From 2-12-FULL-60-19 sp041483675 (GTDB taxonomy: Bacteria > Desulfobacterota > Binatia > UBA9968), in NCBI GenBank assembly GCA_041483675.1, contig JBGPGE010000001.1, positions 68,192 through 132,191 on the forward strand: a DNA stretch of 64,000 nucleotides. The letters are read 5' to 3'. Every line of letters begins with the position of its first letter. Within the stretch, counting starts at the first letter, position 1. The notes under the pieces were generated by a model, which saw only the letters and a list, made by a program, of their open reading frames with translations, had not been told where the DNA came from and did no database searches. Made by a program: the position numbers and the translations under genes. Below are positions 23,827 to 32,790 of this stretch, piece after piece.

Positions 23827-24731
23827 CACCCGCTCTGCCTCGCATCCCGTAGACGGTAGATCGTGCCGCGCAGCGGCGTGAACATGTCGCTCAGCCATTG
23901 CAGGCTCTCCGAGTGGCCGACCATGAGACAGCCGTCGGGCTGCAAATAGCCGGCCAGCCGCTCGAAGAGCCGCCGTTGAGTTTCGCGGTTGAAGTAAATG
24001 ATCACGTTGCGGCAGAAAATGACGTCGAAGCGGGCCTGAATCGGCCAGGACTCCTCGGCAAAATTGATCCGCCGGAAGACCACCAGGTTGCGCAGCTCCG
24101 CGCGCGCCCGGAAATAGCCCGCCCACTCCCCTCGGCCGCGCAGGAAGTGGCGCCGCCGAAGCTCCTCCGGCACGCCGGCCAGCCGGTCCGCCGCATAGAT
24201 CCCCTGCTCGCCCGTCTTGAGCATCTCGGTGTCGATGTCCGACGCCAGGATCTTCACGTCCCACCCCGGAAGGGCGCTGAAGAACTCCCGGACGGCGATG
24301 GCGATCGAGTAAGGCTCCTCGCCGCTCGAACAGCCGGCGCTCCAGATCCGGAGCCGCCGAGGTTTGCCGGCGAGCGCCCGCTCGCGCAACTGCGGGAAAA
24401 ACTGATCGCGCAAAAAATCGAAGTGATGGCGCTCGCGGAAAAAGTCCGTCTTGTTGGTTGTGATGCAGTTGACCATCTGGAGCCGCTCCTCCCTGCCGGG
24501 ATCTGAGCTCATCAGGTAGTCGTAGTACTGGGAGAAAGTTTGCAGGCCGAGTCTTCTGAGCCTGCGGCCGAGCCGCGCGCAGATCAGGTGGCGCTTGGAG
24601 TCGCCGAGCGCGATGCCGGCTTCCTGCAGGATCAACTCACGAAAAGTCGCAAACTCCCTGTCGCTGATCGTGAAGAGCCCAAGCGGATAAGGAGTGTATT
24701 CAGCCGAAGAAGGAGCCGCGCCTGTATACAT
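23826..24731 (-). CDS. cheR: Chemoreceptor methyltransferase CheR
   Basis: 301 residues. The CheR N-terminal helical domain (FTISDREFATFRELILQEAGIALGDSKRHLICARLGRRLRRLGL) is followed by the SAM methyltransferase domain (RIWSAGCSSGEEPYSIAIAV, DIDTEMLKTGEQGIY, DVIFCRNVIIYFNRETQRRLFERLAGYLQPDGCLMVGHSE). It methylates receptor glutamates. The start is ATG 24731 with GAGGT about 11 nt upstream; the frame continues upstream to 24872 only through a hairpin repeat element and is not likely translated. No clear promoter was found, so it may be read from pbpA upstream. Confidence 0.95.
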   Translation of the reverse strand: MYTGAAPSSAEYTPYPLGLFTISDREFATFRELILQEAGIALGDSKRHLICARLGRRLRRLGLQTFSQYYDYLMSSDPGREERLQMVNCITTNKTDFFRERHHFDFLRDQFFPQLRERALAGKPRRLRIWSAGCSSGEEPYSIAIAVREFFSALPGWDVKILASDIDTEMLKTGEQGIYAADRLAGVPEELRRRHFLRGRGEWAGYFRARAELRNLVVFRRINFAEESWPIQARFDVIFCRNVIIYFNRETQRRLFERLAGYLQPDGCLMVGHSESLQWLSDMFTPLRGTIYRLRDARQSG

Positions 24732-24784
24732 TATTACATGGACCTCGTTGAATGCGCCTGGCAACGACTTTGGTTCCATCAAAA

Positions 24785-24887
24785 CCCGCCTCTTGAGGCG
24801 GGCACAAAACCGATGGGGTTTCCAAAGGGAAGAAGCGGCAGCTCTCCCCTTTGGTCGAACACGGGGATTCAAACCCCGTGTTCGATA
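24785..24887. repeat. Three-hairpin intergenic element (copy 1, forward)
   Basis: About 103 nt with three consecutive stems: CCCGCCTC-TT-GAGGCGGG (24785-24802); a CCAAAGGG/CCCTTTGG-type stem (24822-24853); and CGAACACGGGG-N7-CCCCGTGTTCG (24856-24884). The inverted, about 95% identical copy lies at 39206-39309. Both sit between chemotaxis genes. Confidence 0.88.
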
Positions 24888-24931
24888 TAAATCGATTTTA
24901 ACAATCTCGGCGGGGCCGGCGCAAAGTCAAG

Positions 24932-25744
24932 CTAGTGGGCCGCGGCCATGCCGAATTTTTCCAGAATTTTTTCCCCGTCCGAACTGACGACGAATTCGAC
25001 AAACCGCTTCGCTGTTCCCTTGGGCTCTCCCACCGTCACGACGCCGACTTCGTTGAAATATCTGTACTTGCCGCTCTTCACGGCCTCCAGCGTGGGCGCG
25101 ACGCCGCCGACGGCCACCGCCTTGATGTTCGGGCGCTCCAGCAAGACGGACCCGGCCACGCTGATACCCACGGTCCCGGGGCGGTTGTTGAGCGAATCGA
25201 GCACCTCGCTGCCGCGCACCAGGAGAACGGCGTCGGAGGACAACTGGAGACTCTTGAAGCAGGCCATCAGCTCGCGAAAAGTCTCCATGCTGTTGTCGTC
25301 CTTTTTTCGCCCCAGCACCGTGATTTTGCCCTCGCCTCCGGCGACGTCTTTCCACGACTTGATCTTGCCGCTGAATATGTCGCACACCTGCGAGTCGTTC
25401 AGGTTCGCGACCGGGAGCGACTTATGCACGCCGACCACGACCGGAATCCGGGTAACCGTCCGGTAGACCAATCCCTGCTTCTTCTCGTTCTCCTCGAGCG
25501 AACGGGTGATGATGCCGACCGTCAGGCGGCCGGCCTTGGTGCCTTCGATCCCTCCCGTCGTGCTCATGGGTTCAGGGAGGACCTCCAGTGTCTCAGAGGG
25601 ATGCTTCTGCCTGTAGACCTTGGCCAGGGCCTCTGTCGCCGTCCCCATCGCCCCCGAGCCGCCCACGACTGTTTTTTCCTGCGCCGCCAGCGGGCCGACG
25701 CCCATGCAGAGCGCCAGCGCCGTAATGATGGTTAGTCGTTTCAT
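24932..25744 (-). CDS. PstS-like periplasmic binding protein, chemoreceptor-linked (A)
   Basis: 270 residues from the ATG at 25744 (AGGAGAG just upstream): a cleavable type I signal peptide (MKRLTIITALALCMGVGPLAAQ) and then a PstS-superfamily fold: TVVGGSGAMGTATEALAKVY, MSTTGGIEGTKAGRLTVGIITR, ICDIFSGKIKSW-type (VCDIFSGKIKSWKDVAGGEGKITVLGRKKDDNS). No lipobox, so it should be free in the periplasm. No pstC, pstA or pstB permease genes are in the window. It is the last gene of the receptor array, and its 5' end overlaps the mcp1 reading frame by 152 nt. A sensory role with the receptors is inferred. Confidence 0.88.
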   Translation of the reverse strand: MKRLTIITALALCMGVGPLAAQEKTVVGGSGAMGTATEALAKVYRQKHPSETLEVLPEPMSTTGGIEGTKAGRLTVGIITRSLEENEKKQGLVYRTVTRIPVVVGVHKSLPVANLNDSQVCDIFSGKIKSWKDVAGGEGKITVLGRKKDDNSMETFRELMACFKSLQLSSDAVLLVRGSEVLDSLNNRPGTVGISVAGSVLLERPNIKAVAVGGVAPTLEAVKSGKYRYFNEVGVVTVGEPKGTAKRFVEFVVSSDGEKILEKFGMAAAH

Positions 25745-27290
25745 ATCGCTCTCCTTCTGTACGTTCGGTCTCCGCTTCCCGCCGGCTTCCCTCATCCCCC
25801 AACTTAAACCGCGCCACCAGCGATTGAAGCTGCTGCGACTGCGCGGTCAGCGACTGCGCGGTGGAGGACAACTCTTCGGTCTCGGTCGCGTTGGCCTGCA
25901 CCACCTGGTCCATCTGCGTCACCGCGCGGTTCACCTGATCGATCCCGCTCGACTGCTCCTGGCTGGCGGCGGCGATCTCGCCGATAATGTCGGTCACGCG
26001 CTTGACCGATGAAACGATCTCCTTCAGCGTCTGCCCCGACTTGGTCACCAGCTCCGAGCCGCTCTCCACCTTTCCTACGCTGTCTTGAATCAACGCCTTG
26101 ATCTCTTTGGCCGCCGTCGCGCTCCGCTGCGCCAGATTTCTCACCTCCGCCGCCACGACCGCGAAGCCTCTCCCCTGCTCTCCCGCGCGCGCCGCTTCCA
26201 CCGCGGCGTTCAAAGCCAGAAGATTGGTTTGGAACGCGATCTCGTCGATCGTCGTGATGATGTCGGCGATCTTCTTCGACGACTTGTTGATCTCGCCCAT
26301 CGCCGCCACCGCCGTCTCCACCACCCGGCCGCCCTTCTCGGCGGTGTCGCGCGAGCCGACGGCCAGTTGGTTGGCCTGTTTGGCGTTGTCGGCGTTTTGC
26401 TTGACCGTGCCGGTGATCTCTTCGAGCGACGCCGCGGTCTCTTCCAGCGACGACGCCTGCTGCTGGGAGCCGGTCGAGAGCTGCGCCGCGCCCCGCGAAA
26501 GGTGCTGCGACGCCGAGGCAACCTCGACCGAGGTCTCGCGGATCTCCCGGACCAGGTGGTGGAGGTTGTCGAGAAAACGGTTGAGCACCTGCGCCAGCTG
26601 GCCGGTCTCATCGCCCGAAGTCACCGGCAGGCGCAGCGTGAGATCGGCGTCGCCTCTGGCCAGTTGATCGAGACGCTCGACCGCCTGGCCGAGTGGTTTA
26701 GCTACGCGGCGCGCCACCCAGATATAGATTGTTATGCCCAGGAAGAGCGCCAGGAAGCTTACGCCGACCATCATCGCCGCCGCGCTCCGCGCCCGCGCCT
26801 GGATCTGGTGGGTGAACATGCCGATCCTGAGCACGCCGAGGGTGTGCGTGCCGGCCTTGACCGGAATGACGACTTCGAACACGCCGGCGTTCGGAGTGTC
26901 GCGCCGCGTAAAATCGGCGGCCTTCAGCGCGCTCGTCTCGAACTCGCCGCGGTCGAGCGCCTGCTTGCGGATCGCCGGGTCGGTGGCGGCCACGACATCG
27001 CCGTTGTTGCTGCCGACGAGGACCAGGTAGGCGATCGCTTCGTCGAATTTTTGGGCCGATTCGATCAGCCGCTGGGCCTGGTCGGGCACCAGGAAGACGT
27101 CCGCCACGCCCAGCGCCACGTTGCGGGCCATGATCTCGGCTTTCTTCTCCAGCATCTCGGAGAGGGCCGCGCTCTGGGAGCGGATGAACATCCCTCCCAG
27201 GAGCGCGATCGAAACGACAAAGATCGTGACGTAAGGCACGACCAGCTTGGCCGTGATCTTCCAATGACGCGGACGAAGTCGGTGCCACAT
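25593..27290 (-). CDS. Methyl-accepting chemotaxis protein 1 (abnormal C-terminus)
   Basis: 565 residues. TM1 (about 12-33), a periplasmic sensor of about 140 residues (RLIESAQKFDEAIAYLVLVGSNNGDVVAATDP), TM2 (about 175-198), HAMP, and the signalling domain with the hairpin tip AFQTNLLALNAAVEAARAGEQGRGFAVVAAEVR. After the shared ending ALVARFKLGDE the frame runs on for about 60 residues; the last 50 are an out-of-frame reading of the pbpA signal-peptide region (Gly/Arg rich) and look meaningless. The EEF tail of the other receptors is missing. A lost stop or frameshift is likely. It begins 3 nt after mcp2. Confidence 0.88.
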   Translation of the reverse strand: MWHRLRPRHWKITAKLVVPYVTIFVVSIALLGGMFIRSQSAALSEMLEKKAEIMARNVALGVADVFLVPDQAQRLIESAQKFDEAIAYLVLVGSNNGDVVAATDPAIRKQALDRGEFETSALKAADFTRRDTPNAGVFEVVIPVKAGTHTLGVLRIGMFTHQIQARARSAAAMMVGVSFLALFLGITIYIWVARRVAKPLGQAVERLDQLARGDADLTLRLPVTSGDETGQLAQVLNRFLDNLHHLVREIRETSVEVASASQHLSRGAAQLSTGSQQQASSLEETAASLEEITGTVKQNADNAKQANQLAVGSRDTAEKGGRVVETAVAAMGEINKSSKKIADIITTIDEIAFQTNLLALNAAVEAARAGEQGRGFAVVAAEVRNLAQRSATAAKEIKALIQDSVGKVESGSELVTKSGQTLKEIVSSVKRVTDIIGEIAAASQEQSSGIDQVNRAVTQMDQVVQANATETEELSSTAQSLTAQSQQLQSLVARFKLGDEGSRREAETERTEGERYETTNHHYGAGALHGRRPAGGAGKNSRGRLGGDGDGDRGPGQGLQAEASL

Positions 27291-27293
27291 AGG

Positions 27294-28964
27294 TCAGAAC
27301 TCCTCCAGCGCCCCTTTAGAGCGCACGGCCACACCGTTACCGGCGGTGACACGATGAAACGGCATGGGTTGAAACGCCTGCGGCGCTGCGACCGCCGCTC
27401 GGGTCTTCGCTTTGGGCGAGGCTGTATTCTTCGGCGCCGCGCGAGCCGGGGCCGGCTCGCGCTCACTCTCTTCGTCGCCGAGCCGGAATCTTCCGACCAG
27501 GCTTTGCAACTGCTCCGCCTGGCCCGCCAGGGATCGCGCCGTGGACGATAATTCTTCGGTCTGCGCCGCGTTGGACTGAACCACCTGGTCCATCTGCCCC
27601 ACCGCGCGGTTCACTTGATCGATCCCGCTCGTCTGCTCCTGGCTCGCTGCGGCGATCTCGCCGATAATGTCGGTCACCCGCTTGACCGATGAAACAATCT
27701 CCTCCAGCGTCTGCCCCGACCGGGTCACCAGATCCGAGCCGCTCTCCACCTTTCCCACGCTGTCTTGAATCAACGCCTTGATTTCTTTGGCCGCCGTCGC
27801 GCTCCTCTGCGCCAGGTTCCGCACCTCCGCCGCCACCACGGCGAAGCCTCGCCCCTGCTCTCCCGCGCGCGCCGCTTCCACGGCGGCGTTGAGCGCCAGA
27901 AGATTGGTCTGGAACGCGATCTCGTCGATCGTCGTGATGATGTCGGCGATCTTCTTCGACGACTTGGTGATCTCGCCCATCGCGCCGATGGCCGAAGTCA
28001 CCACCTGGCCGCCTCGCTCCGCCACGTCGCGCGACCCCATCGCCAGCTGGTTGGCCTGGCGGGCGTTGTCGGCGTTCTGCTTGACCGTGCCGGTGATTTC
28101 CTCCAGAGATGCGGCCGTCTCTTCCAACGACGATGCCTGCTGCTGCGATCCGGCCGAGAGTTGCTCGCCGGCCGCAGAGAGCTGTTGAGAGGCGGTCGTG
28201 ACCTCTTCCGCCGCGCCGCGCACCCGCACCATGATCTGTTGGAGTTTATCGATGAAGGTATTGAACCAGTAGGCCAGCTCGCCGATCTCGTCGCGGTTAT
28301 TCACGTCCAGCCGCTTCGTCAGGTCGCCCTCGCCTTCGGCGATGGCTTTCGCCAGCCCGACGAGCCGATCGATCGGTTGTAAAATATAGCGGCGGGTCAA
28401 AAACAGGGCCCCGGCGCCGCCGACCGCCAGCGCGACCAACGTCAAGAGCAGGAACGTCCAGACGATCCGCGCGCGCGCTTCCGCGATCAGATCCGCGCGG
28501 GATCCCATCGCGATATAAACCATCGCCTTCTCGTGACTGGCTGGAACCAGAGTGTGGTAGCTCCCCTCGGCAAAAAGGGTGACCGGCTTTTGCGGTCGCC
28601 CTTCGAGAGCTTTCTGGATGGCGCTCTGGAGTTCCTTTCCTTCCGCCTGCTGCGGGTTGGTGTGGATGAGCGTTTTGCCCGACGGATCGTATACCGCCAC
28701 GTGCGACAGCTCGCCGTTCTCCTTGACCAGCCGAGTGAGATCGATGCTCAGAACGGTGAAGACGGAAGGGTTGTAACCGACCTGCGAGAACAGATCCTTG
28801 ACGCGCTCTTGCAGCGGCCTGGCCAGCACCACGGAGCGCGCTTCGACCCATTGAAGATAGTGACGCCCGAAGAGCGCAATGCTCACCCAGGCCACCGTCC
28901 CGAGCACGCAGACGAGTAACCCGACGATGCCTACGGCTATTTTGACGCTCAGACTTTTTTTCAT
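27294..28964 (-). CDS. Methyl-accepting chemotaxis protein 2
   Basis: 556 residues: TM1 (about 8-30), a periplasmic cache-like region of about 140 residues (GYNPSVFTVLSIDLTRLVKENGELSHVAVYDPSGKTLIHTNPQQ), TM2 (about 170-195), HAMP (RRYILQPIDRLVGLAKAIAEGEGDLTKRLD) and the conserved signalling domain. It ends KGALEEF; the other intact receptors end in FEEF. It lies between secreted protein 1 and mcp1. The cytoplasmic half is nearly identical in DNA to the other three receptors here, the periplasmic half is not. Confidence 0.93.
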   Translation of the reverse strand: MKKSLSVKIAVGIVGLLVCVLGTVAWVSIALFGRHYLQWVEARSVVLARPLQERVKDLFSQVGYNPSVFTVLSIDLTRLVKENGELSHVAVYDPSGKTLIHTNPQQAEGKELQSAIQKALEGRPQKPVTLFAEGSYHTLVPASHEKAMVYIAMGSRADLIAEARARIVWTFLLLTLVALAVGGAGALFLTRRYILQPIDRLVGLAKAIAEGEGDLTKRLDVNNRDEIGELAYWFNTFIDKLQQIMVRVRGAAEEVTTASQQLSAAGEQLSAGSQQQASSLEETAASLEEITGTVKQNADNARQANQLAMGSRDVAERGGQVVTSAIGAMGEITKSSKKIADIITTIDEIAFQTNLLALNAAVEAARAGEQGRGFAVVAAEVRNLAQRSATAAKEIKALIQDSVGKVESGSDLVTRSGQTLEEIVSSVKRVTDIIGEIAAASQEQTSGIDQVNRAVGQMDQVVQSNAAQTEELSSTARSLAGQAEQLQSLVGRFRLGDEESEREPAPARAAPKNTASPKAKTRAAVAAPQAFQPMPFHRVTAGNGVAVRSKGALEEF

Positions 28965-29031
28965 GAAGGCGCCCGCCTTCTTGAGATCGAATCTCAGCCT
29001 GCTTAAAATCGAAATCCCTGCTCAACGCCGC

Positions 29032-29355
29032 CTACCGCACGCTGACGAGCGAGCGTGAGTTGACCCGCAAGGAATAAGCAAAGGTCAGTCCGGCCCAGGG
29101 TTTCCCCATGAATTCGACCTCGGCGCCCAACGGCACGTCCTTCAGCAGCATCGCGGCGCCGCCGGAGTCCCGGACCGTGGCATCGGCGTCCAGCAGAACC
29201 AGCTCGAAGCCCTCGTGGTTCTGGAGCAAAAGGTTTCCATCCACCCAGCCAACTCCCCTCACGACACCCCACCCGATGAATGAATCATCGGCCGCGGCCG
29301 GCGTCGCCGCCAGGGCCGCCAGAAAAATCGCCAGTAAAAAGAATTTGCGTCGCAT
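29032..29355 (-). CDS. Small secreted protein 1 of the chemoreceptor cluster
   Basis: 107 residues from the ATG at 29355 (AAGGAG 7 nt upstream): signal peptide MRRKFFLLAIFLAALAATPAAA, then a short beta-rich domain (GVVRGVGWVDGNLLLQNHEGFELVLLDADATVRDSGGAAMLLKDVPLGAEVEFMGK). It is clearly paralogous to the protein at 33364 (shared pattern VG..DG.LLL.NH..F.LV....A...D..G..M.L.D...G..VE). The pattern of a DG turn, LxN strand, xDxxG and LxxGxxVE resembles DUF5666-like small domains. No function is known. It sits between pbpB and mcp2. Confidence 0.7.
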   Translation of the reverse strand: MRRKFFLLAIFLAALAATPAAADDSFIGWGVVRGVGWVDGNLLLQNHEGFELVLLDADATVRDSGGAAMLLKDVPLGAEVEFMGKPWAGLTFAYSLRVNSRSLVSVR

Positions 29356-29415
29356 ATCTTTCTCCTTCGCGAAATAATTTATTCGGTTCTTGAACAACTC
29401 TACTGCAACGGCCTG

Positions 29416-30222
29416 TTACATGACTGGAATCATCCCACGGTGGACCAGTATCTTCTGGCCTTCAGGGCTCGCCGCAAAATCGAGAAACCTCTTGGTTGCG
29501 CCCTGAGGCGCGCCCAGGGTCACGATTCCTCGTTCGTTGTAAGCTCTGTACTTGCCGCTCCGCACCGCTTCGGGCGAAGGGGCCACTCCGTCGATCGCTA
29601 CGGCCTTGACTTCGGGACGCTCGAACATGCTCGTGGCCACGGAAACGATCGCGATGGCGCCGGGACGGCGATTGAGGGCGTCGAGGACTTCCGTGCCTCT
29701 TACCAATGCGATGGCGTCGGCGGAAATCTTAAGTTGCTTAAAGCACCCTATCTTCTCGCGCACGACCTCCGCGTTGTTGTCTTCCTGCTTCCGCGTGATC
29801 ACCGTAATTTTCGCCTCGCCGCCACCGACCTCTTTCCACGATTTGATCTGGCCGCTGAAGATGCCGCAGATCTGAGCCTCGGTAAGATTGTTCACCGGGA
29901 GCGATTTGTGAATCGCGATTCCGACCGGCGATCGGCCGATGGCGCGATGGACCAGCCTGGCCTTCTCATCGCCTTTCGGCGGACGCGTCACCAGCCCGAT
30001 CGTCAGCCGCCCGTTCAACACCGCTCCGATGCCGCCCGAGGTGCTCATGCTTTCCTGCAACACCTCGATTTTGTCGGCGGGGTTCTTCGCCATATAGGCC
30101 TTGGCCAGGTCCTCCATCTCGTCGATCAGCCCGCCCGAGCCGCCGATCACCACCTTCTCCTGCGCCCACAGGGGGCCGGCCGCCAGCAAAAAAACCGCCG
30201 CTGCCGCAATGGTGAGTTTCAT
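29416..30222 (-). CDS. PstS-like periplasmic binding protein, chemoreceptor-linked (B)
   Basis: 268 residues from the ATG at 30222 (AAGGAG 8 nt upstream): type I signal peptide (MKLTIAAAAVFLLAAGPLWAQ), then the same fold as proteins A and C (KVVIGGSGGLIDEMEDLAKAYMAKNPADKIEVLQESMSTSGGI; CGIFSGQIKSWKEVGGGEAKITVITRK; CFKQLKISADAIALVRGTEVLDALNRRPGAIAIVS). It lies between mcp3 upstream and secreted protein 1/mcp2 downstream, with no transporter genes nearby. The GGSGG loop and MSTSGG segment are where phosphate-like ligands bind in PstS; the true ligand is unknown. Confidence 0.88.
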   Translation of the reverse strand: MKLTIAAAAVFLLAAGPLWAQEKVVIGGSGGLIDEMEDLAKAYMAKNPADKIEVLQESMSTSGGIGAVLNGRLTIGLVTRPPKGDEKARLVHRAIGRSPVGIAIHKSLPVNNLTEAQICGIFSGQIKSWKEVGGGEAKITVITRKQEDNNAEVVREKIGCFKQLKISADAIALVRGTEVLDALNRRPGAIAIVSVATSMFERPEVKAVAIDGVAPSPEAVRSGKYRAYNERGIVTLGAPQGATKRFLDFAASPEGQKILVHRGMIPVM

Positions 30223-30290
30223 AACGATTCTCCTTTCCTTTCGAATTCCCAAACGATTCCGCTTTCGTGTGTCGCGATGCGCAACCCGCG

Positions 30291-31919
30291 TTAAAATTCC
30301 TCGAAGCCGTTTCCATGATGCAGGGCTGGACCGTTAGCTCGAGAGACGGGAGCGGCCAGGCGCCCCATCGCCTTCGGCGCCGGCCCGACCGGCGCTTTGC
30401 CGGTGTGCGTCTTCATCGGATATCTCGCCGCGCCTTTGGGCGCTCTGTTGACTGCAACGATGTCGTTTCGGTCCGCCTCATCTCCCAGCTTAAACTTCGC
30501 CACCAGGGTCTGAAGCTGCTGCGCCTGCGCGGTCAGCGACTGCGCGGTAGACGACAACTCTTCGGTCTCGGCCGCGTTGGCCTGGACAACCGAATCCATC
30601 TGCGTCACCGCGCGGTTCACCTGATCGATCCCGCTCGTCTGCTCCTGGCTCGCCGCGGCGATCTCGCCGATAATGTCGGTCACCCGCTTGACCGATGAAA
30701 CAATCTCCTCCAGCGTCTGCCCCGACCTGGTCACCAAGTCCGAGCCGCTCTGCACCTTTCCTACGCTGTCTTGAATCAACGCCTTGATCTCTTTGGCCGC
30801 CGTCGCGCTTCTCTGCGCCAGGTTTCTCACCTCGGCCGCCACCACGGCGAAGCCTCTCCCTTGCTCTCCGGCGCGCGCCGCTTCCACGGCGGCGTTGAGC
30901 GCCAGGAGATTGGTTTGAAACGCGATCTCGTCGATCGTCGTGATGATGTCGGCGATCTTCTTCGACGACTTGTTGATTTCGCCCATCGCGACCACCGCCG
31001 CATCCACGACCTGCCCGCCCTTCTCGGCCACGTTGCGCGATCCCACCGCCAACTGGTTGGCTTGCTTGGCGTTGTCGGCGTTCTGCTTGACCGTGCCGGT
31101 GATCTCTTCCAGCGACGCCGCCGTTTCTTCCAGCGACGATGCCTGCTCCTGCGCCCCCGTGGAGAGTTGGTGCGAGGCCGAGGTCAGCTGTTGCGCCGCC
31201 GCCGAAACCCGGTGCGCCGCGCCACTCACATCCACCAGCAACCCCTGAAGGGTCTCCATGAAGCCGTTGAAGCGGTCGGTGAGATTGCCGATTTCGTCGC
31301 CGCGCTTCACCTCCAAGCGGGCCGTGAGATCGCCCGTCTCCTGCGCGGTTCTCAGCGCTCGATGAAGCTCCGCCAGCGGTTTGGTCACCTGAAAACGAAC
31401 CAGGTAAGACATGATCGAAAAGAGCAATAAAAGAGTAAGGATCTCACGGGCGATCAGCACCCGCCAGACCTCCCGCATGGTCTCATCGATCGATTCCGTG
31501 GAGACGCCCAACGTCACGGTCCCCACGACCTCGCTCCCCATCTTGACCTTATGGCTCGCGGTCACCAGCCCTTGCGCCGCCTTGGAATCGCCGACCAGAG
31601 CGAGCTCTTTCCCCGACGGATCTTTGACCTCGAGGAAGCGCACTGTAGGGTCGTTGCCGAATCCTTGCGCGGCGGCCTTGATGATCTCGCTGTTGAAAGT
31701 GAACAGCGCGTTGGCCACGCTCGAGCCGAAGGCCTGAGCGAGCCGTCCCGTCTGCGCCTCCAACCCCGCTTGCAGCATCCGGCGCTCGAACACCGAGCTG
31801 ACATAGGTGGAAACGAGCGAGAAAATAATCAGCGCAATGCCTACGATCAGACTAAAGCGAAACGCCAGGCTCGACCGGGAACGCTTCCAATAGTTTCCAA
31901 GATCCAACAAACTCGACAT
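30291..31919 (-). CDS. Methyl-accepting chemotaxis protein 3
   Basis: 542 residues: TM1 (about 20-42), a periplasmic region of about 130 residues (RMLQAGLEAQTGRLAQAFGSSVANALFTFNSEIIKAAAQGFGNDPTVRFLEVKDPSGKELALVGD, a PAS/cache-like core), TM2 (about 160-180), HAMP and the common signalling domain. It ends HHGNGFEEF; the last five residues fit the xZxxZ pattern (Z aromatic) of CheR-binding pentapeptides such as NWETF. It starts 25 nt after pbpC. Confidence 0.93.
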   Translation of the reverse strand: MSSLLDLGNYWKRSRSSLAFRFSLIVGIALIIFSLVSTYVSSVFERRMLQAGLEAQTGRLAQAFGSSVANALFTFNSEIIKAAAQGFGNDPTVRFLEVKDPSGKELALVGDSKAAQGLVTASHKVKMGSEVVGTVTLGVSTESIDETMREVWRVLIAREILTLLLLFSIMSYLVRFQVTKPLAELHRALRTAQETGDLTARLEVKRGDEIGNLTDRFNGFMETLQGLLVDVSGAAHRVSAAAQQLTSASHQLSTGAQEQASSLEETAASLEEITGTVKQNADNAKQANQLAVGSRNVAEKGGQVVDAAVVAMGEINKSSKKIADIITTIDEIAFQTNLLALNAAVEAARAGEQGRGFAVVAAEVRNLAQRSATAAKEIKALIQDSVGKVQSGSDLVTRSGQTLEEIVSSVKRVTDIIGEIAAASQEQTSGIDQVNRAVTQMDSVVQANAAETEELSSTAQSLTAQAQQLQTLVAKFKLGDEADRNDIVAVNRAPKGAARYPMKTHTGKAPVGPAPKAMGRLAAPVSRANGPALHHGNGFEEF

Positions 31920-31944
31920 GCTCCCGCCCTCCTTCTGCGAACGC

Positions 31945-32775
31945 CTAAAGCACCGGAATCACCCCGCGAGGGACAAAGACCTTTTGCCCTTCGGAGCCGG
32001 CCACAAAATCGAGAAATCTTTTGGCCGCGCCTTGGGGCTGCCCCAAAGTAACGATTCCTCTCTCGTTGTAATATTTGTACTTGCCGCTCTTCACCGTCTC
32101 GGGGGCGCCTGGAACGCCGTTAATCGCCAGCACCTTGATGTTAGGGCGCTCGAGCAGGTTTGAGCCGCCGTTGATGAGCGCGATGACTCCCGGCCGGCGA
32201 TGGACCGCATCCATCAGCTCGTTACCCCGCACCACGAACACGGCCTCCGCGGTGACCTTGAGATCCTTGAAGCAGGCGATCTTCTGGCGCATCTCCACGT
32301 CGTTATTGTCGTCCTTTTTCCGGCCCACCACCGTGATCTTTCCTTCGCCGCCGCCAATCTCTTTCCACGACGAGATCTTTCCGGAAAACACGTCGCAGAT
32401 CTGCGATTCCGTAATATCGTTGATCGGCTGCGAGTTGTGAACGCCGATCCCCACCAGCACGCGGCCCACGGCGCGATAGAGGAGCTGCGCCTTCTCCTCG
32501 CCCTTCGGCGGCCGCGTCACCAACCCGATCGCAAATCGCCCGTTCTTTACCCCTTCGATCCCCCCCGTCGTGCTCATGGGCTCCGTGATCACCTCGATCT
32601 TGTCGGCGGGATTCTTCGCCATATGGGCCTTGGCCAAAATCTCCATCTCGTCGATCAGCCCGCCGGAGCCGCCGATGACGACTTTTTCCTCGGCCCCGAC
32701 GGCGCCGGCGCCGAGCCAGACGATCAAACCCGCGATAATAGATATTTTGCGCATGATGATTTCTCTCTTTTTCAT
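31945..32775 (-). CDS. PstS-like periplasmic binding protein, chemoreceptor-linked (C)
   Basis: 276 residues: signal peptide (MKKREIIMRKISIIAGLIVWLGAGAVGA; a Met at residue 8 is an equally possible start), then KVVIGGSGGLIDEMEILAKAHMAKNPADKIEVITEPMSTTGGIEGVKNGRFAIGLVTR and CDVFSGKISSWKEIGGGEGKITVVGRKKDDNN. It is closest to protein B at the N-terminus and to protein A in the middle, so the three are recent paralogues. It starts 15 nt after cheW and is followed by mcp3, so the order is cheW-pbpC-mcp3. Confidence 0.88.
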   Translation of the reverse strand: MKKREIIMRKISIIAGLIVWLGAGAVGAEEKVVIGGSGGLIDEMEILAKAHMAKNPADKIEVITEPMSTTGGIEGVKNGRFAIGLVTRPPKGEEKAQLLYRAVGRVLVGIGVHNSQPINDITESQICDVFSGKISSWKEIGGGEGKITVVGRKKDDNNDVEMRQKIACFKDLKVTAEAVFVVRGNELMDAVHRRPGVIALINGGSNLLERPNIKVLAINGVPGAPETVKSGKYKYYNERGIVTLGQPQGAAKRFLDFVAGSEGQKVFVPRGVIPVL

Positions 32776-32790
32776 TCGGCGACTCTTCGG

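Noticed and set aside
24856..24884. T-arm-like sequence suggesting a tRNA gene (also 39210-39238).
   Set aside because: It is a perfect 11-bp hairpin in a repeat element with no acceptor, D or anticodon arms around it.
24932..25744. Calling the binding proteins PstS of a phosphate transporter.
   Set aside because: No pstC, pstA, pstB or phoU in the window, three copies are present, and all are embedded among receptors. Similarity to PstS supports the fold, not the transport role.
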